From NCBI RefSeq assembly GCF_001704635.1, contig NZ_MAXF01000222.1:1-64000 (forward strand): DNA of 64,000 bases. The letters are read 5' to 3'. Below the pieces are notes generated by a model that saw only the letters and a list, made by a program, of their open reading frames with translations, searched no databases and was not told where the DNA came from. Of this stretch, positions 42,515 through 50,346 are shown piece by piece. Source of the stretch: Streptomyces sparsogenes. GTDB lineage: Bacteria; Actinomycetota; Actinomycetes; Streptomycetales; Streptomycetaceae. A program made the position numbers and the translations under genes. Numbering within the stretch: the first letter of the stretch is position 1; the number at the start of each line of letters is the position of its first letter.

Positions 42515-43118
42515 CGGCGTAGCGCTCCTCCCGCCAGGGGTTGCCGCGCCGGTGGTAGCCGTTCCGCTCCCAGAAGCCCGGCTCGTCGTGGTCCAGCAGG
42601 TGCAGCCCCGCGATCCACTTGGCGCTCTTCCAGAAGTACAGATGCGGCACCAGCAGCCGCGCCGGGCCGCCGTGCTCGGGGGCCAGCGGCCGCCCGTCGT
42701 ACTCGAAGGCGATCCAGGCCCGGCCGCCGGTCAGATCCGCCAGCGCCAGGTCGGTGGTGTAGCCGGTGTGCGAGTAGGCGATCGCGTGGGTGGCCTCGGG
42801 AGCGGGCCCCGCCTGCGCGAGGAGGTCGTCCACGCTCACCCCGGCGAACCGCACCCCGAACTTCGACCAGCCGGTCACACAGTGGATGTCGCCGTGGTAC
42901 TCCGCCCGCGGCAGCTCCCGCATCTCCTCGTGGCTCCAGGAGCGGGGGCGGGCCACCAGGCCGTCGATACGGAAGGTCCAGTCGGCGGCGGCCAGCCGGG
43001 GCGTCACCTCGGCGGCGAGCACGGGGAAGGCGTCGCCCGCGTCGTACTGCCCGGGAGGCAGCCTGCGGTCGGGGCGGGCGGTGCGGGCCCGGCCGGTGAA
43101 GCCGCGAGTGATGGTCAT
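42507..43118 (-). CDS. Sulfite-oxidase-fold molybdopterin oxidoreductase
   Basis: A 203-residue cytosolic protein of the oxidoreductase molybdopterin-binding family (SuoX/MsrP fold, molybdenum domain only). DIHCVTGWSKFGVRFAGVSV contains the Cys that ligates molybdenum; WTFRIDGLVARPRSW, IAFEYDGRPLAPEHGGPARL and LVPHLYFWKSAKWI are family blocks. There is no twin-arginine signal, in contrast to periplasmic MsrP. It is translationally coupled to the FAD reductase, giving a two-component redox system. Substrate unknown; sulfoxide or S/N-oxide chemistry is plausible and could link to the adjacent sulfur-salvage genes, but that is speculation. Confidence 0.9.
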   Translation of the reverse strand: MTITRGFTGRARTARPDRRLPPGQYDAGDAFPVLAAEVTPRLAAADWTFRIDGLVARPRSWSHEEMRELPRAEYHGDIHCVTGWSKFGVRFAGVSVDDLLAQAGPAPEATHAIAYSHTGYTTDLALADLTGGRAWIAFEYDGRPLAPEHGGPARLLVPHLYFWKSAKWIAGLHLLDHDEPGFWERNGYHRRGNPWREERYAGD

Positions 43119-43241
43119 GGGGGCAGGAGGTTAGCACCGTCCCCGGGCCGCCGCCCCGGCGTCTCGCAGTGTGGTTCGCGCAGCTCATGTACGGTGGCGC
43201 CACCCCCAGCCCGCACCCCCGTACCGCCAGGAGGGCCGCCC

Positions 43242-44273
43242 GTGAGCCAGGAACTGCGTGCCGTCGAGTGGGCCCGAGACGGCCTGTGGCTGATCGACCA
43301 GACCGCCCTGCCCGGCCGCCTGGAGCGGCTCCGCGTCGAGACCGTGGACGCCCTGGTGGACGCCATCCAGCGGCTGGTCGTGCGCGGCGCCCCGGCCATC
43401 GGGGCCGCCGGGGCGTACGGCGTGGTGCTGGCCGCCCTCCAGGCCGAGCGCGAGGGCTGGGACCGTACGGCCCTCCTCGCGGCCGTCTCGCGCATACGCG
43501 AGGCCCGCCCGACCGCCGTCAACCTGGCCGTCTGCGTGGACCGGGTGCTGCCGCTGCTCGACCGGGGGCGCGAGGCCGCGCTGACCGAGGCGCACGCCGT
43601 GCAGCGCGAGGACGAGCGGGCCAACCGCGCCATGGGCGCGTACGGCGCCGACTGGCTCGTCAAGCGGGTGGCCGCGGACCGGCCGCTGCGCCTGCTGACC
43701 CACTGCAACACCGGCGCCCTGGCCACCGCGGGCTGGGGCACCGCCCTCGGCGTCGTCCGGGAGCTGCACGCGCGCGGCCTGGTGGAGGTCGTGTACGCCG
43801 ACGAGACCCGCCCCCTGCTCCAGGGGTCCCGGCTCACCGCCTGGGAGCTGGCCCACGAGGGCATCCCGCACTACGTCCAGGCCGACGGTGCGGCCGCGGG
43901 CACGATCCTGCGCGGCGAGGTGGACGCGGCGATCGTCGGCGCGGACCGCGTCGCGGCCAACGGCGACACCGCCAACAAGGTCGGCACCGTCGGCGTCGCG
44001 CTCGCCTGCGCCGACGCGGGCATCCCGTTCCTGGTCGCGGCCCCGACCACCACCGTGGACCTGGCCACCGGCAGCGGCGCGGACATCCACATCGAGCTGC
44101 GCGACGAGCGGGAGGTCCTGGAGTGGGGCGGGGTGCGCACCGCCCCGGCCGCCTCGCGCGGCCACAACCCGGCCTTCGACGTGACGCCCGGACGGCTGGT
44201 CACCGCCCTGGTCACCGAGCGCGGGGTGCTGGAGGTGGCGGCGGGTCAGCTGCCGGGCGAGCACCTGGCCTGA
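43242..44273 (+). CDS. mtnA: S-methyl-5-thioribose-1-phosphate isomerase
   Basis: A 343-residue isomerase of the eIF2B-like family that converts methylthioribose-1-phosphate to methylthioribulose-1-phosphate in methionine salvage. Diagnostic blocks: VRGAPAIGAAGAYGVVLAAL, LLTHCNTGALATAGWGTALG (catalytic Cys), VYADETRPLLQGSRLTAWEL and AAIVGADRVAANGDTANKVG (catalytic Asp). Starts at GTG with AGGAGGG upstream. It is monocistronic here, separated from mtnDCB and mtnK by 1-7 kb, but all five salvage steps from methylthioribose are within the window. A 12-bp terminator follows. Confidence 0.96.
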   Translation: MSQELRAVEWARDGLWLIDQTALPGRLERLRVETVDALVDAIQRLVVRGAPAIGAAGAYGVVLAALQAEREGWDRTALLAAVSRIREARPTAVNLAVCVDRVLPLLDRGREAALTEAHAVQREDERANRAMGAYGADWLVKRVAADRPLRLLTHCNTGALATAGWGTALGVVRELHARGLVEVVYADETRPLLQGSRLTAWELAHEGIPHYVQADGAAAGTILRGEVDAAIVGADRVAANGDTANKVGTVGVALACADAGIPFLVAAPTTTVDLATGSGADIHIELRDEREVLEWGGVRTAPAASRGHNPAFDVTPGRLVTALVTERGVLEVAAGQLPGEHLA

Positions 44274-44278
44274 CGCCG

Positions 44279-44318
44279 AGCGGACCGGCGCCCCCTGCCG
44301 GGTGGACGCCGGTCCGCT
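44279..44318 (+). terminator. Terminator after mtnA
   Basis: AGCGGACCGGCG and CGCCGGTCCGCT form a perfect 12-bp stem with a 16-nt loop, 5 nt after the mtnA stop. The convergent secreted-protein gene ends 36 nt further on. Confidence 0.75.
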
Positions 44319-44353
44319 GACGATCACATGGTGCCTGGACGCGCTGTACGCGA

Positions 44354-44824
44354 TCAGAAGGTGAACGGCCCCGGGGACTGGGGCGAGGTGGCGGTGCAGT
44401 TCACCGTGATGAGGCCGAAGATCACCAGCTTCAGCGACTTGGCCGTGAGCTTGTCACCGGCGGCCACCGTGCCCTTGAGCGGACCGGTGGACACGTCGGC
44501 GCCGGTCTTGATGGCCGGGTTGGAGTTGCCGGTGAAGGTCGTGGTTCCGGAGCCGTTCTTCGACAGCGTCAGGGTCGAGCTGACCGAGCCCGCCGGAACA
44601 TCGATGGGTGCCTTGATGGCGCCCGAGGACAGAGTGATGGTCGCGGACGTCCCGCTCTGCGTGGCCGTGAGCGTGGCCAGGCCGGAGCCGTAGGTTCCGC
44701 ACTCGGCCGTCAGGGTCGCGGTGGTGGGCGTGACCGCCGTGGCGGTCGGCGCCAGCGCGAGCGCGCCCATGGCCATGCCCGCCGCTCCCAGTGCCGTGCC
44801 GATCCCGAGTTTCATGCGTCTCAT
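44354..44824 (-). CDS. Secreted hypothetical protein, beta-rich
   Basis: A 156-residue exported protein that I do not recognise. Residues 1-30 are a signal peptide (RRMK, hydrophobic core, PTATA cleavage region). The mature part is rich in Thr, Ser, Gly and Val with alternating strands (LTATQSGTSATITLSSG, STLTLSKNGSGTTTF) and two Cys (in LTAECGTYG and LITVNCTAT), which could form a disulfide closing an immunoglobulin-like beta sandwich. No sortase motif or membrane anchor is present. The start has GGAAGG 8 nt upstream. A possible promoter lies in the AT-rich patch about 220 nt upstream. Neighbours (mtnA, mtnB) do not suggest a shared role. Confidence 0.75.
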   Translation of the reverse strand: MRRMKLGIGTALGAAGMAMGALALAPTATAVTPTTATLTAECGTYGSGLATLTATQSGTSATITLSSGAIKAPIDVPAGSVSSTLTLSKNGSGTTTFTGNSNPAIKTGADVSTGPLKGTVAAGDKLTAKSLKLVIFGLITVNCTATSPQSPGPFTF

Positions 44825-45183
44825 GGGACTGCCTTCCGGTGTGGGGGAGGTGCCTGCCTAGCCGCGGAGTTGCGTCGGTGCCTGGAGCGGCGCACACGAG
44901 GCGCGGCAGGATCCCGGCGCGCCCGAGGGCGCGTCGCTGCGTTTCGCGTACGCGGTGCGGGGGGTTGAGATCGCGCGGGGTCGCGGCTCGGGCCTCGCGC
45001 AGACCGCCACCGTCCCTGACCGGCCGTCAGAAGGAGCCTGTCGGGAGGGGCGCTGTTATTGATGCGCGCGCCATCGAAGAACGCAAGAGCGATTCGTTGA
45101 TTTTTTACTGGCGAGTCACCTAGCCGTCCGCTCGCCGAGAGGACAGCTCGCCGAGGGGACAGCCCGCCGAGGGGACAGCCGGT
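44825..45183. other. 359-nt intergenic stretch with an AT-rich patch and a 16-bp tandem repeat
   Basis: No gene is supported. Positions ~45052-45122 are markedly less GC-rich than anything nearby (containing TTGATTTTTTACTGG). On the minus strand this patch holds TTGCGT and CAATAA elements that might be the promoter of the secreted protein. Three 16-bp units of the type GCTCGCCGAGGGGACA follow at 45130-45145, 45146-45161 and 45162-45177. Confidence 0.55.
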
Positions 45184-45213
45184 CGGGTGGCCGCCCGGGG
45201 AGGCGGCCACCCG
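45184..45213 (-). terminator. Terminator after mtnB
   Basis: CGGGTGGCCGCC and GGCGGCCACCCG form a perfect 12-bp stem with a 6-nt loop, 17 nt beyond the mtnB stop codon. Confidence 0.8.
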
Positions 45214-45230
45214 GCACGGACCGCACGTAC

Positions 45231-45923
45231 CTACCGGCCCCCGGCCAGCTCCAGCTCCAGCAGCCACTCCACGACCTCCGTGTGGTGGCGCGCCTGCCGC
45301 GGATCCGCCCCCCAGACGTACAGCCCGTGCCCGGCGACCACCACGGCCGGCATCCGCGGGTCGCGGGCCTCCTCCAGACGGTCGCCGAGGACGCGCATGT
45401 CCTGGCTGTTGGCGATCACCGGAAGGGTGATCTCCTCGTCCTCGGCGGGGTGGCCCACGCCCTTGAGCATCTCCAGGTCCTTGAAGACCAGCCCCGCCGG
45501 GTGGCGGCGGCCGAGGGCCACCGAGGCGACGGTGTGCACATGGACCACCGCGCCCGCGCCGGTCAGCCGGGCAACGCGGGCGTGCAGCTCCGCCTCGGCC
45601 GAGGGCCGGCCCGGCTCCCGGTCGTCGGGGAGCAGCACGGCCGCCCCCGCCGCGTCGACCAGGACCACGTCGGAGGGCGTGAGCTCGCCCTTGTCCCGGC
45701 CGCTCGCGGTGACGGCCAGGCGCAGCGGGTCGCGCGAGAGCACCACCGACAGATTGCCGGACGTGCCGCGCATCCAGCCGAACGACGCGAAGCGCGCCGC
45801 CTCGGCGGCCAGCACGGCCCCGGCCCGCTCCAGCTCCGCGTCCAGGTCCCGCGCCGGAGCCAGGTCCTGCTCCGCGTCCTGGTCCGGGGTCGGGTCCGGG
45901 TCCCGGTCGGCGGTCTCGGTCAC
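45231..45923 (-). CDS. mtnB: Methylthioribulose-1-phosphate dehydratase
   Basis: A 230-residue zinc enzyme of the class II aldolase/adducin family that dehydrates methylthioribulose-1-phosphate to the 2,3-diketone. Family blocks: FGWMRGTSGNLSVVLSRDPL, AVTASGRDKGELTPSDVVLV, PSAEAELHARVARL (Glu base), AVVHVHTVASVAL (zinc His pair) and VVVAGHGLYVWGAD (third zinc His). About 30 N-terminal residues are an acidic Asp/Glu/Pro extension unique to this copy. GTG start overlaps the mtnC stop by 4 nt. A fuculose-phosphate aldolase is the main alternative in this fold; direct fusion into mtnDCB makes MtnB far more likely. Confidence 0.93.
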   Translation of the reverse strand: MTETADRDPDPTPDQDAEQDLAPARDLDAELERAGAVLAAEAARFASFGWMRGTSGNLSVVLSRDPLRLAVTASGRDKGELTPSDVVLVDAAGAAVLLPDDREPGRPSAEAELHARVARLTGAGAVVHVHTVASVALGRRHPAGLVFKDLEMLKGVGHPAEDEEITLPVIANSQDMRVLGDRLEEARDPRMPAVVVAGHGLYVWGADPRQARHHTEVVEWLLELELAGGR

Positions 45924-46648
45924 GGGGTCCTCCTTGTGAGGGTGAGCTCGTCGAGGCACGCGGCCTCGGGGTGGTCGCCGACCCCCTGCTCGAAGTACGG
46001 CTCGCCCGGGCGCCGTACGCCGACGGTGCGCCAGCCCGCCGCGCGGGCGGCGTCCAGCTCGCCGGGGCGGTCGGAGAGGAAGAGGGTGCGGGCCGGCTCG
46101 GCGCCGATGGCCGCGGTGATCGCGGCGTACGACTCCGGGGACTGCTTGGGGCCCGCGTTCTCCGTGTCGTAGAACCCCTCGACGAGGGGCAGCAGATCCC
46201 CCTCGGGCGTGTGGCCGAACCAGGCCCGCTGCGCGGCCACCGACCCGGAGGAGTAGACGTGCAGCCGCAGCCCCGCCGCGTGCCAGCGGCGCAGCGCCGG
46301 GATGGTGTCGGGGTAGAAGTGCGAGACCAGGTCGCCGCGCGCGAACCCCTCGGACCAGATGATCCCCTGAAGGGTCTTCAGCGGGGTGGCCTTGCGATCC
46401 TCGTCCAGCCAGCCTCCCAGGATCCGCTCGATCCGGGCGGCGTCGGCCGCCGGCTCGCCGGCCGCCTCGCGGACCTGGTCGGCGGCCCGCCGCACCGCGG
46501 GCTCCGCGCCGCGCTCGGCCAGCAGCGCGCCGAACCGCTCGCGGGAGTACGGGTAGAGCACGTCGACGACGAACCCGGTGGCGCTCGTGGTGCCCTCGAT
46601 GTCCAGCACCACCGAGTCGAGGCCGTCGAAGGTCAGCGCAGCGGTCAC
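45920..46648 (-). CDS. mtnC: Enolase-phosphatase E1
   Basis: A 242-residue HAD-superfamily enzyme that enolises and dephosphorylates 2,3-diketo-5-methylthiopentyl-1-phosphate to the acireductone. HAD motif I is VVLDIEGTTSATGFVVDVLY (the DIEGT signature specific to E1), motif II LHVYSSGSVAAQRAWF, motif III FYDTENAGPKQSPESY (Lys), motif IV TLFLSDRPGELDAARAAGW. Starts at GTG with a 4-nt overlap to mtnD and ends with a 4-nt overlap to mtnB, so the three are translationally coupled. Confidence 0.95.
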   Translation of the reverse strand: MTAALTFDGLDSVVLDIEGTTSATGFVVDVLYPYSRERFGALLAERGAEPAVRRAADQVREAAGEPAADAARIERILGGWLDEDRKATPLKTLQGIIWSEGFARGDLVSHFYPDTIPALRRWHAAGLRLHVYSSGSVAAQRAWFGHTPEGDLLPLVEGFYDTENAGPKQSPESYAAITAAIGAEPARTLFLSDRPGELDAARAAGWRTVGVRRPGEPYFEQGVGDHPEAACLDELTLTRRTP

Positions 46649-47232
46649 GCGGCGGTCCGCCCCGCCCGCAGGGCGTCGAAGTCGGGGAAGCGCAGGGCGA
46701 TGTCGCTGCCGGTGAAGTTGCCGATCCAGCCGTCCTCCTCGTGGAAGAAGCGGATGGCGGTGAAGGACGGGCTCACGCCCATGTCGAACCAGTGGGTGGT
46801 GCCGCGCGGCACCCCCAGGAGGTCGCCCGCCTCGCACAGCACGGCGTGCACCTCGCCGCCCACGTGGAGGTAGAAGACGCCCGCGCCGGCGACGAAGAAG
46901 CGCACCTCGTCGTCATCGTCGTGGGTGTGCTCGCTGAGGAACTTCTCCCGCGCCGCCCTGGCCTTCTCCGCCCAGCCGGGGTCGTCGGTGGGGTGCAGGG
47001 CGACCACGTCGACGGTGGCGAAGGACTCCTCCTCGACCAGCTTGTCGATCTCCGCCCGATAGGCGGCGAAGACGGCGTCGCTGTCGGCGTCCCGCGGCAC
47101 GTCCTCGCGGACCGGCCACCGCTCGTAGCGCACCCCGATCGGGGCGAGCGCTGCGGCGATCTCCGCGGGGTCGTCGGTGCGGCGCACGACGGTCTGGGGG
47201 CCGGACTCCGGCCAGGTGGTCAGAAGGGTCAT
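46645..47232 (-). CDS. mtnD: Acireductone dioxygenase
   Basis: A 195-residue cupin that oxidises the acireductone to 2-keto-4-methylthiobutyrate and formate (Fe form). The metal-binding motif is in KFLSEHTHDDDDEVRFFVAG (His, His, Glu), with the fourth ligand in LLGVPRGTTHWFDMG. First gene of mtnDCB. The start ATG (MTLLTTWPES) has AGGAG 5-8 nt upstream. Its upstream region is shared with the divergent leader peptide and importer operon. Product needs only transamination to give methionine; that aminotransferase is not in the window. Confidence 0.96.
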   Translation of the reverse strand: MTLLTTWPESGPQTVVRRTDDPAEIAAALAPIGVRYERWPVREDVPRDADSDAVFAAYRAEIDKLVEEESFATVDVVALHPTDDPGWAEKARAAREKFLSEHTHDDDDEVRFFVAGAGVFYLHVGGEVHAVLCEAGDLLGVPRGTTHWFDMGVSPSFTAIRFFHEEDGWIGNFTGSDIALRFPDFDALRAGRTAA

Positions 47233-47366
47233 CGAGGACTCCTGAGGCAGACGAGACGGAGGGGACATCCGGAAGAGGCGCGGGACCGGATGGTAACCCG
47301 GACCTGACGCACCGGGAGGTGTGAGGAAGAACGCGTCTCAGGTCGTGAGAAGGAGCGTCCTGACCT

Positions 47367-47396
47367 TTGACGCATGGCTGAAACCGTTCTCATGAT
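47367..47396 (+). promoter_or_regulatory. Promoter of the methylthioribose importer operon, leaderless at the leader peptide
   Basis: TTGACG (47367-47372) and CATGAT (47391-47396) are 18 bp apart. A start site 6-7 nt after the -10 would fall at or next to the leader-peptide ATG (47403), so that peptide would be translated from a leaderless mRNA. The TTGACG hexamer is a consensus-like -35 element. Confidence 0.6.
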
Positions 47397-47402
47397 GTGG
47401 GC

Positions 47403-47474
47403 ATGAAGACGCTGCTGCTCGTTCGGCGGCTGTACGTGGATCTCCTTCGGACGACTACGGCCAGCTGTAGCTGA
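47403..47474 (+). CDS. Putative cysteine-sensing leader peptide (23 aa)
   Basis: A 23-codon frame beginning MKTLL, with core LLVRRLYVDLLR and ending TTTASCS before TGA. It fits the pattern LVxRxxVDLxR...A.C of the small streptomycete peptides annotated as putative leader peptides upstream of sulfur-metabolism genes, in which a near-terminal Cys codon makes ribosome progress depend on charged tRNA-Cys. Here the single Cys is the penultimate residue, the ATG follows the -10 hexamer by 6 nt (leaderless), and the downstream genes import and phosphorylate a sulfur-containing sugar. The 128 nt between it and the binding-protein gene are pyrimidine-rich, with repeated TTTCCCGG elements (CCGGCC/CGGCCG pairing) able to form alternative structures. 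Translation is inferred, not proven. Confidence 0.68.
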   Translation: MKTLLLVRRLYVDLLRTTTASCS

Positions 47475-47602
47475 CCCCTACCCGCCGTAGCCCTCACTGG
47501 TCCCCCTCTTCCGGCCTTTCCCGGTCTTTCCCGGCCGACTTCACCCCCCTGTTTTCCCGCACCACCGGCGCGCCCGCGCTGCCGCACCACTCGGAGATCC
47601 CC

Positions 47603-48709
47603 ATGTCCCGCTCCAGACTGCCCCTCGCCGCGGCGTCCCTCGTCTCCCTGACGGCCCTGGTCGCCACCGGCTGCTCCCAGTCCTCCTCCGCCTCGGACGC
47701 CAAGAACTCCGGGGACACCCCCGCCTCCGCGAAGGCCGCGACCGGCAAGAAGCCCGCGCCCTTCGACCAGGGGAAGAAAATCAAGGTGGCCCTGGTCCGG
47801 CAGAGCGGCGCGGGCGACTACTTCGAGCAGTGGGGCAACGGCGCCAAGGCGCAGGCCAAGGCGCTCGGCATCGACCTCACCGTCTACGACGCCCAGGCCG
47901 ACAACGCCAAGCAGGCCACCGACCTGTCGGCCGCGATCAATTCCGGGGCAGAGGCGATCATCGTCGACCACGGCTTCCCCGCGACCATCCAGCCGGAGAT
48001 CGACAAGGCGGTCAAGAAGGGCATCAAGGTCGTCGTCTACGACGTCGAGACCAAGAACCCCGAGGTCGTCTCCACCAAGCAGGACGACGCCAGCATGGCC
48101 AACGCCGTCCTGGACGTGATGACCAAGGAACTCGGCAAGAAGGCCGAGGTCGGCTACGTCAACGTCGCCGGATACGCCGCGCTCGACAAGCGGGACACCG
48201 TCTGGAGGAAGCGGGTCACCGAAAACGGCTGGAAGCAGTCGTTCAAGGTCGGCAAGGTCACCGACTCCACCGCCACCGACAACGTCCCGCTGGTCAGCGC
48301 CGCCCTCACCCAGCACTCCGGCGTCGCGGGCATCTTCGCCCCCTACGACGAGCTGGCCAAGGGCACGGTCCTCGCCGTCCAGAACAAGAAGCTGGCGGGC
48401 AAGGTCAAGGTCTTCGGCGCCGATGTGTCCAACGCCGACATCCAGGTCATCACCGCCAAGAACAGCCCCTGGGCCGCCACCGCCGGCACCGACCCCTCCG
48501 CCGTCGGCGCCGCCGTCGTCCGCACCACCGCCCTGGAACTCGCCGGTCGACTGAAGACCAAGTCGGTCGAGTTCCCGGCCGTCGCGATCACCCGCGACTT
48601 CCTGGTGAGCAAGAAGATCCAGAACCTCAACCAGCTCCGCGCCGCGCTTCCCGCCCTCAACCTCAGCAAGGTCAGCACAGCGGACTGGATCCCCAATGTC
48701 GCCCACTGA
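47603..48709 (+). CDS. Ribose-type ABC transporter substrate-binding lipoprotein, probable methylthioribose receptor
   Basis: A 368-residue lipoprotein with lipobox VATGCSQ (Cys about 24) and a Ser/Ala/Lys-rich linker to about residue 58. The sugar-binding domain (Peripla_BP_4) has VALVRQSGAGDYFEQWGNGA, GAEAIIVDHGFPATIQPEID, IKVVVYDVETKNPEV and GIFAPYDELAKGTVLAVQ. It is the first structural gene after the leader peptide and is followed by ATPase, permease and mtnK. Because the kinase for methylthioribose ends the operon, the likely ligand is methylthioribose (or ribose-like nucleoside breakdown products). The stop overlaps the ATPase gene by 14 nt. Confidence 0.88.
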   Translation: MSRSRLPLAAASLVSLTALVATGCSQSSSASDAKNSGDTPASAKAATGKKPAPFDQGKKIKVALVRQSGAGDYFEQWGNGAKAQAKALGIDLTVYDAQADNAKQATDLSAAINSGAEAIIVDHGFPATIQPEIDKAVKKGIKVVVYDVETKNPEVVSTKQDDASMANAVLDVMTKELGKKAEVGYVNVAGYAALDKRDTVWRKRVTENGWKQSFKVGKVTDSTATDNVPLVSAALTQHSGVAGIFAPYDELAKGTVLAVQNKKLAGKVKVFGADVSNADIQVITAKNSPWAATAGTDPSAVGAAVVRTTALELAGRLKTKSVEFPAVAITRDFLVSKKIQNLNQLRAALPALNLSKVSTADWIPNVAH

Positions 48710-50282
48710 CCCGGCGCCCGGAGCCGGGCCCGGCGCCGAGGCCGGAGCCGGGACCGGAGCCGAGGCCGCCGCGGCGCCGCCCGCCGTCTCGCTGCGCGAG
48801 GTCAGCATGGCCTTCGGCGGCAAGCCGGTGCTCACCTCCGTATCCCTGGACATCGCCCCCGGCAGCGTGGTCGCGCTCCTGGGGGCCAACGGGGCGGGCA
48901 AGTCCACCCTGATCAAGATCCTCTCCGGGGTGCACGCCGGACACGGCGGCCGGGTCCTGGTCGGCGGGGAGCCCGCCGCGCTGCCCTCGCCCGCCGCGGC
49001 CCACGCCCTCGGCATCCGCACCGTGCACCAGCGGATCGGCGAGGGCGTGGTGCCCGGCCTGTCCGTCGCAGAGAACCTGGTCTTCGAGGAACTGGCCCGG
49101 CGCGGCCGCAACCCCTTCCTGAGCACCCGTCACCTCCTCGCCCGCGCCCGCGAGATCCAGGACACCCTCGGACTCGGCTGGTCCACCGAGGTGCTGCGCC
49201 GCGATGTCGCCGAGCTCGGCATCTCCGACCAGCAACTGCTCATCCTCGCCCGCGCCCTGTCCACCCGACCCCGGCTGCTCATCCTGGACGAGCCCACCTC
49301 GGCCCTGTCCGCGGCCGAGGCCACCCGGCTGTTCGCGATCGTCGAGCGGATGCGCGCCGACGGGATCGCGGTGCTCTACGTCTCCCACCGGCTCGGCGAG
49401 ATCGACTCGCTCGCCGACCGACTGGTCGTCCTGCGAGACGGCCGTCTCACCGAGGACCTCCCCCGCCCCTTCGACTGGGACCGCGCGCTGCGCGCCATGC
49501 TCGCCCAGCCACAGGCCGCGGCGACCGCCCGGCCGACCGACGGCAGGCGCGGCGGGGCCGTCGCGCTGTCGCTGCGCGGCGTACCGCTGCTGCCCGGCCG
49601 GCTGCCCCAGGACCTCGACCTGCGCGAGGGCGAGGTCACCGGCGTCGTGGGGCTGCTCGGCGCGGGCAAGACCGAGCTGGCGCGCGGCCTGTTCGGCGCC
49701 GAGCCGTTCCGCACGGGCGAGCTGGAGCTGGACGGCGAGCCGTACCGGCCGCGCCGCCCCGCCGACGCCATCCGCCGCGGCGTCCACCTGGTGCCCGAGG
49801 ACCGGCACGCGGACGCGCTGATCCCCGGCTGGTCGGTGGCGCGCAACATCTCGCTGCCCTTCCTGTCCTCCCTCTCCCTCGCCGGCCTGGTGCGGCGCGG
49901 CCAGGAGGCCGAGCTGGGCCGCCGCACCATCGACGGACTCGGCGTCGTCACCCGCGACGAGCACAGCCCCGTCGAGGAACTCTCCGGCGGCAACCAGCAG
50001 AAGGTCGTGGTCGGCCGCTGGCTCGCCGAACGCCCCCGCGTCCTCGTGCTGGACGAGCCGTTCCGAGGAGTGGACATCGGCGCCCGCCGCGACATCGGCT
50101 GCCGCGCCCGCGCCCTGGCCGCCGACGGCTCGGCCGTCCTCGTGCTCAGCGCCGACGTGGACGAGGTCCTGGAGGTCGCCGACCGGGTCGTGGTCCTCGC
50201 CGACGGCGAGATCCGCCTCGACGCGTACGGCGCCGACGCCGAGCGCGACCGCGTCATCCAGGCCATCTCCGCATCCGTATGA
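48696..50282 (+). CDS. Ribose-type ABC transporter ATP-binding protein (methylthioribose operon)
   Basis: A 528-residue protein with two ABC domains. First domain: Walker A VVALLGANGAGKSTLIKILS, variant signature LGISDQQLLILARAL, Walker B LLILDEPTSALS. Second domain: GVVGLLGAGKTELARGLFG with Lys retained, canonical LSGGNQQKVVVGRWL and VLVLDEPFRGVDIGAR. In contrast to the fucose-cluster ATPase, both Walker A lysines are present. An Ala/Gly/Glu-rich N-terminal extension (about 1-28) precedes the first domain. It begins inside the binding-protein gene, with a 14-nt overlap, and precedes the permease by 64 nt. Confidence 0.93.
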   Translation: MSPTDPAPGAGPGAEAGAGTGAEAAAAPPAVSLREVSMAFGGKPVLTSVSLDIAPGSVVALLGANGAGKSTLIKILSGVHAGHGGRVLVGGEPAALPSPAAAHALGIRTVHQRIGEGVVPGLSVAENLVFEELARRGRNPFLSTRHLLARAREIQDTLGLGWSTEVLRRDVAELGISDQQLLILARALSTRPRLLILDEPTSALSAAEATRLFAIVERMRADGIAVLYVSHRLGEIDSLADRLVVLRDGRLTEDLPRPFDWDRALRAMLAQPQAAATARPTDGRRGGAVALSLRGVPLLPGRLPQDLDLREGEVTGVVGLLGAGKTELARGLFGAEPFRTGELELDGEPYRPRRPADAIRRGVHLVPEDRHADALIPGWSVARNISLPFLSSLSLAGLVRRGQEAELGRRTIDGLGVVTRDEHSPVEELSGGNQQKVVVGRWLAERPRVLVLDEPFRGVDIGARRDIGCRARALAADGSAVLVLSADVDEVLEVADRVVVLADGEIRLDAYGADAERDRVIQAISASV

Positions 50283-50346
50283 CACCGCGCCGGATCACAC
50301 CACACCCCAGAAGCAACAGCAGAAGAAGGAAGCAGCAGGCCCTCCG

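Noticed and set aside
45231..45923. Reading the class II aldolase-fold gene as fuculose-1-phosphate aldolase because of the fucose cluster
   Set aside because: It overlaps mtnC by 4 nt in an mtnDCB operon, and the fucose genes encode the non-phosphorylating route.
47250..47330. Possible SAM riboswitch between mtnD and the importer operon (GGATGGTAACCC and GGAGGGGAC segments)
   Set aside because: The SAM-I/SAM-IV core order and the GGCAACC element are not reproduced on either strand; the promoter found at 47367 also lies downstream of these segments.
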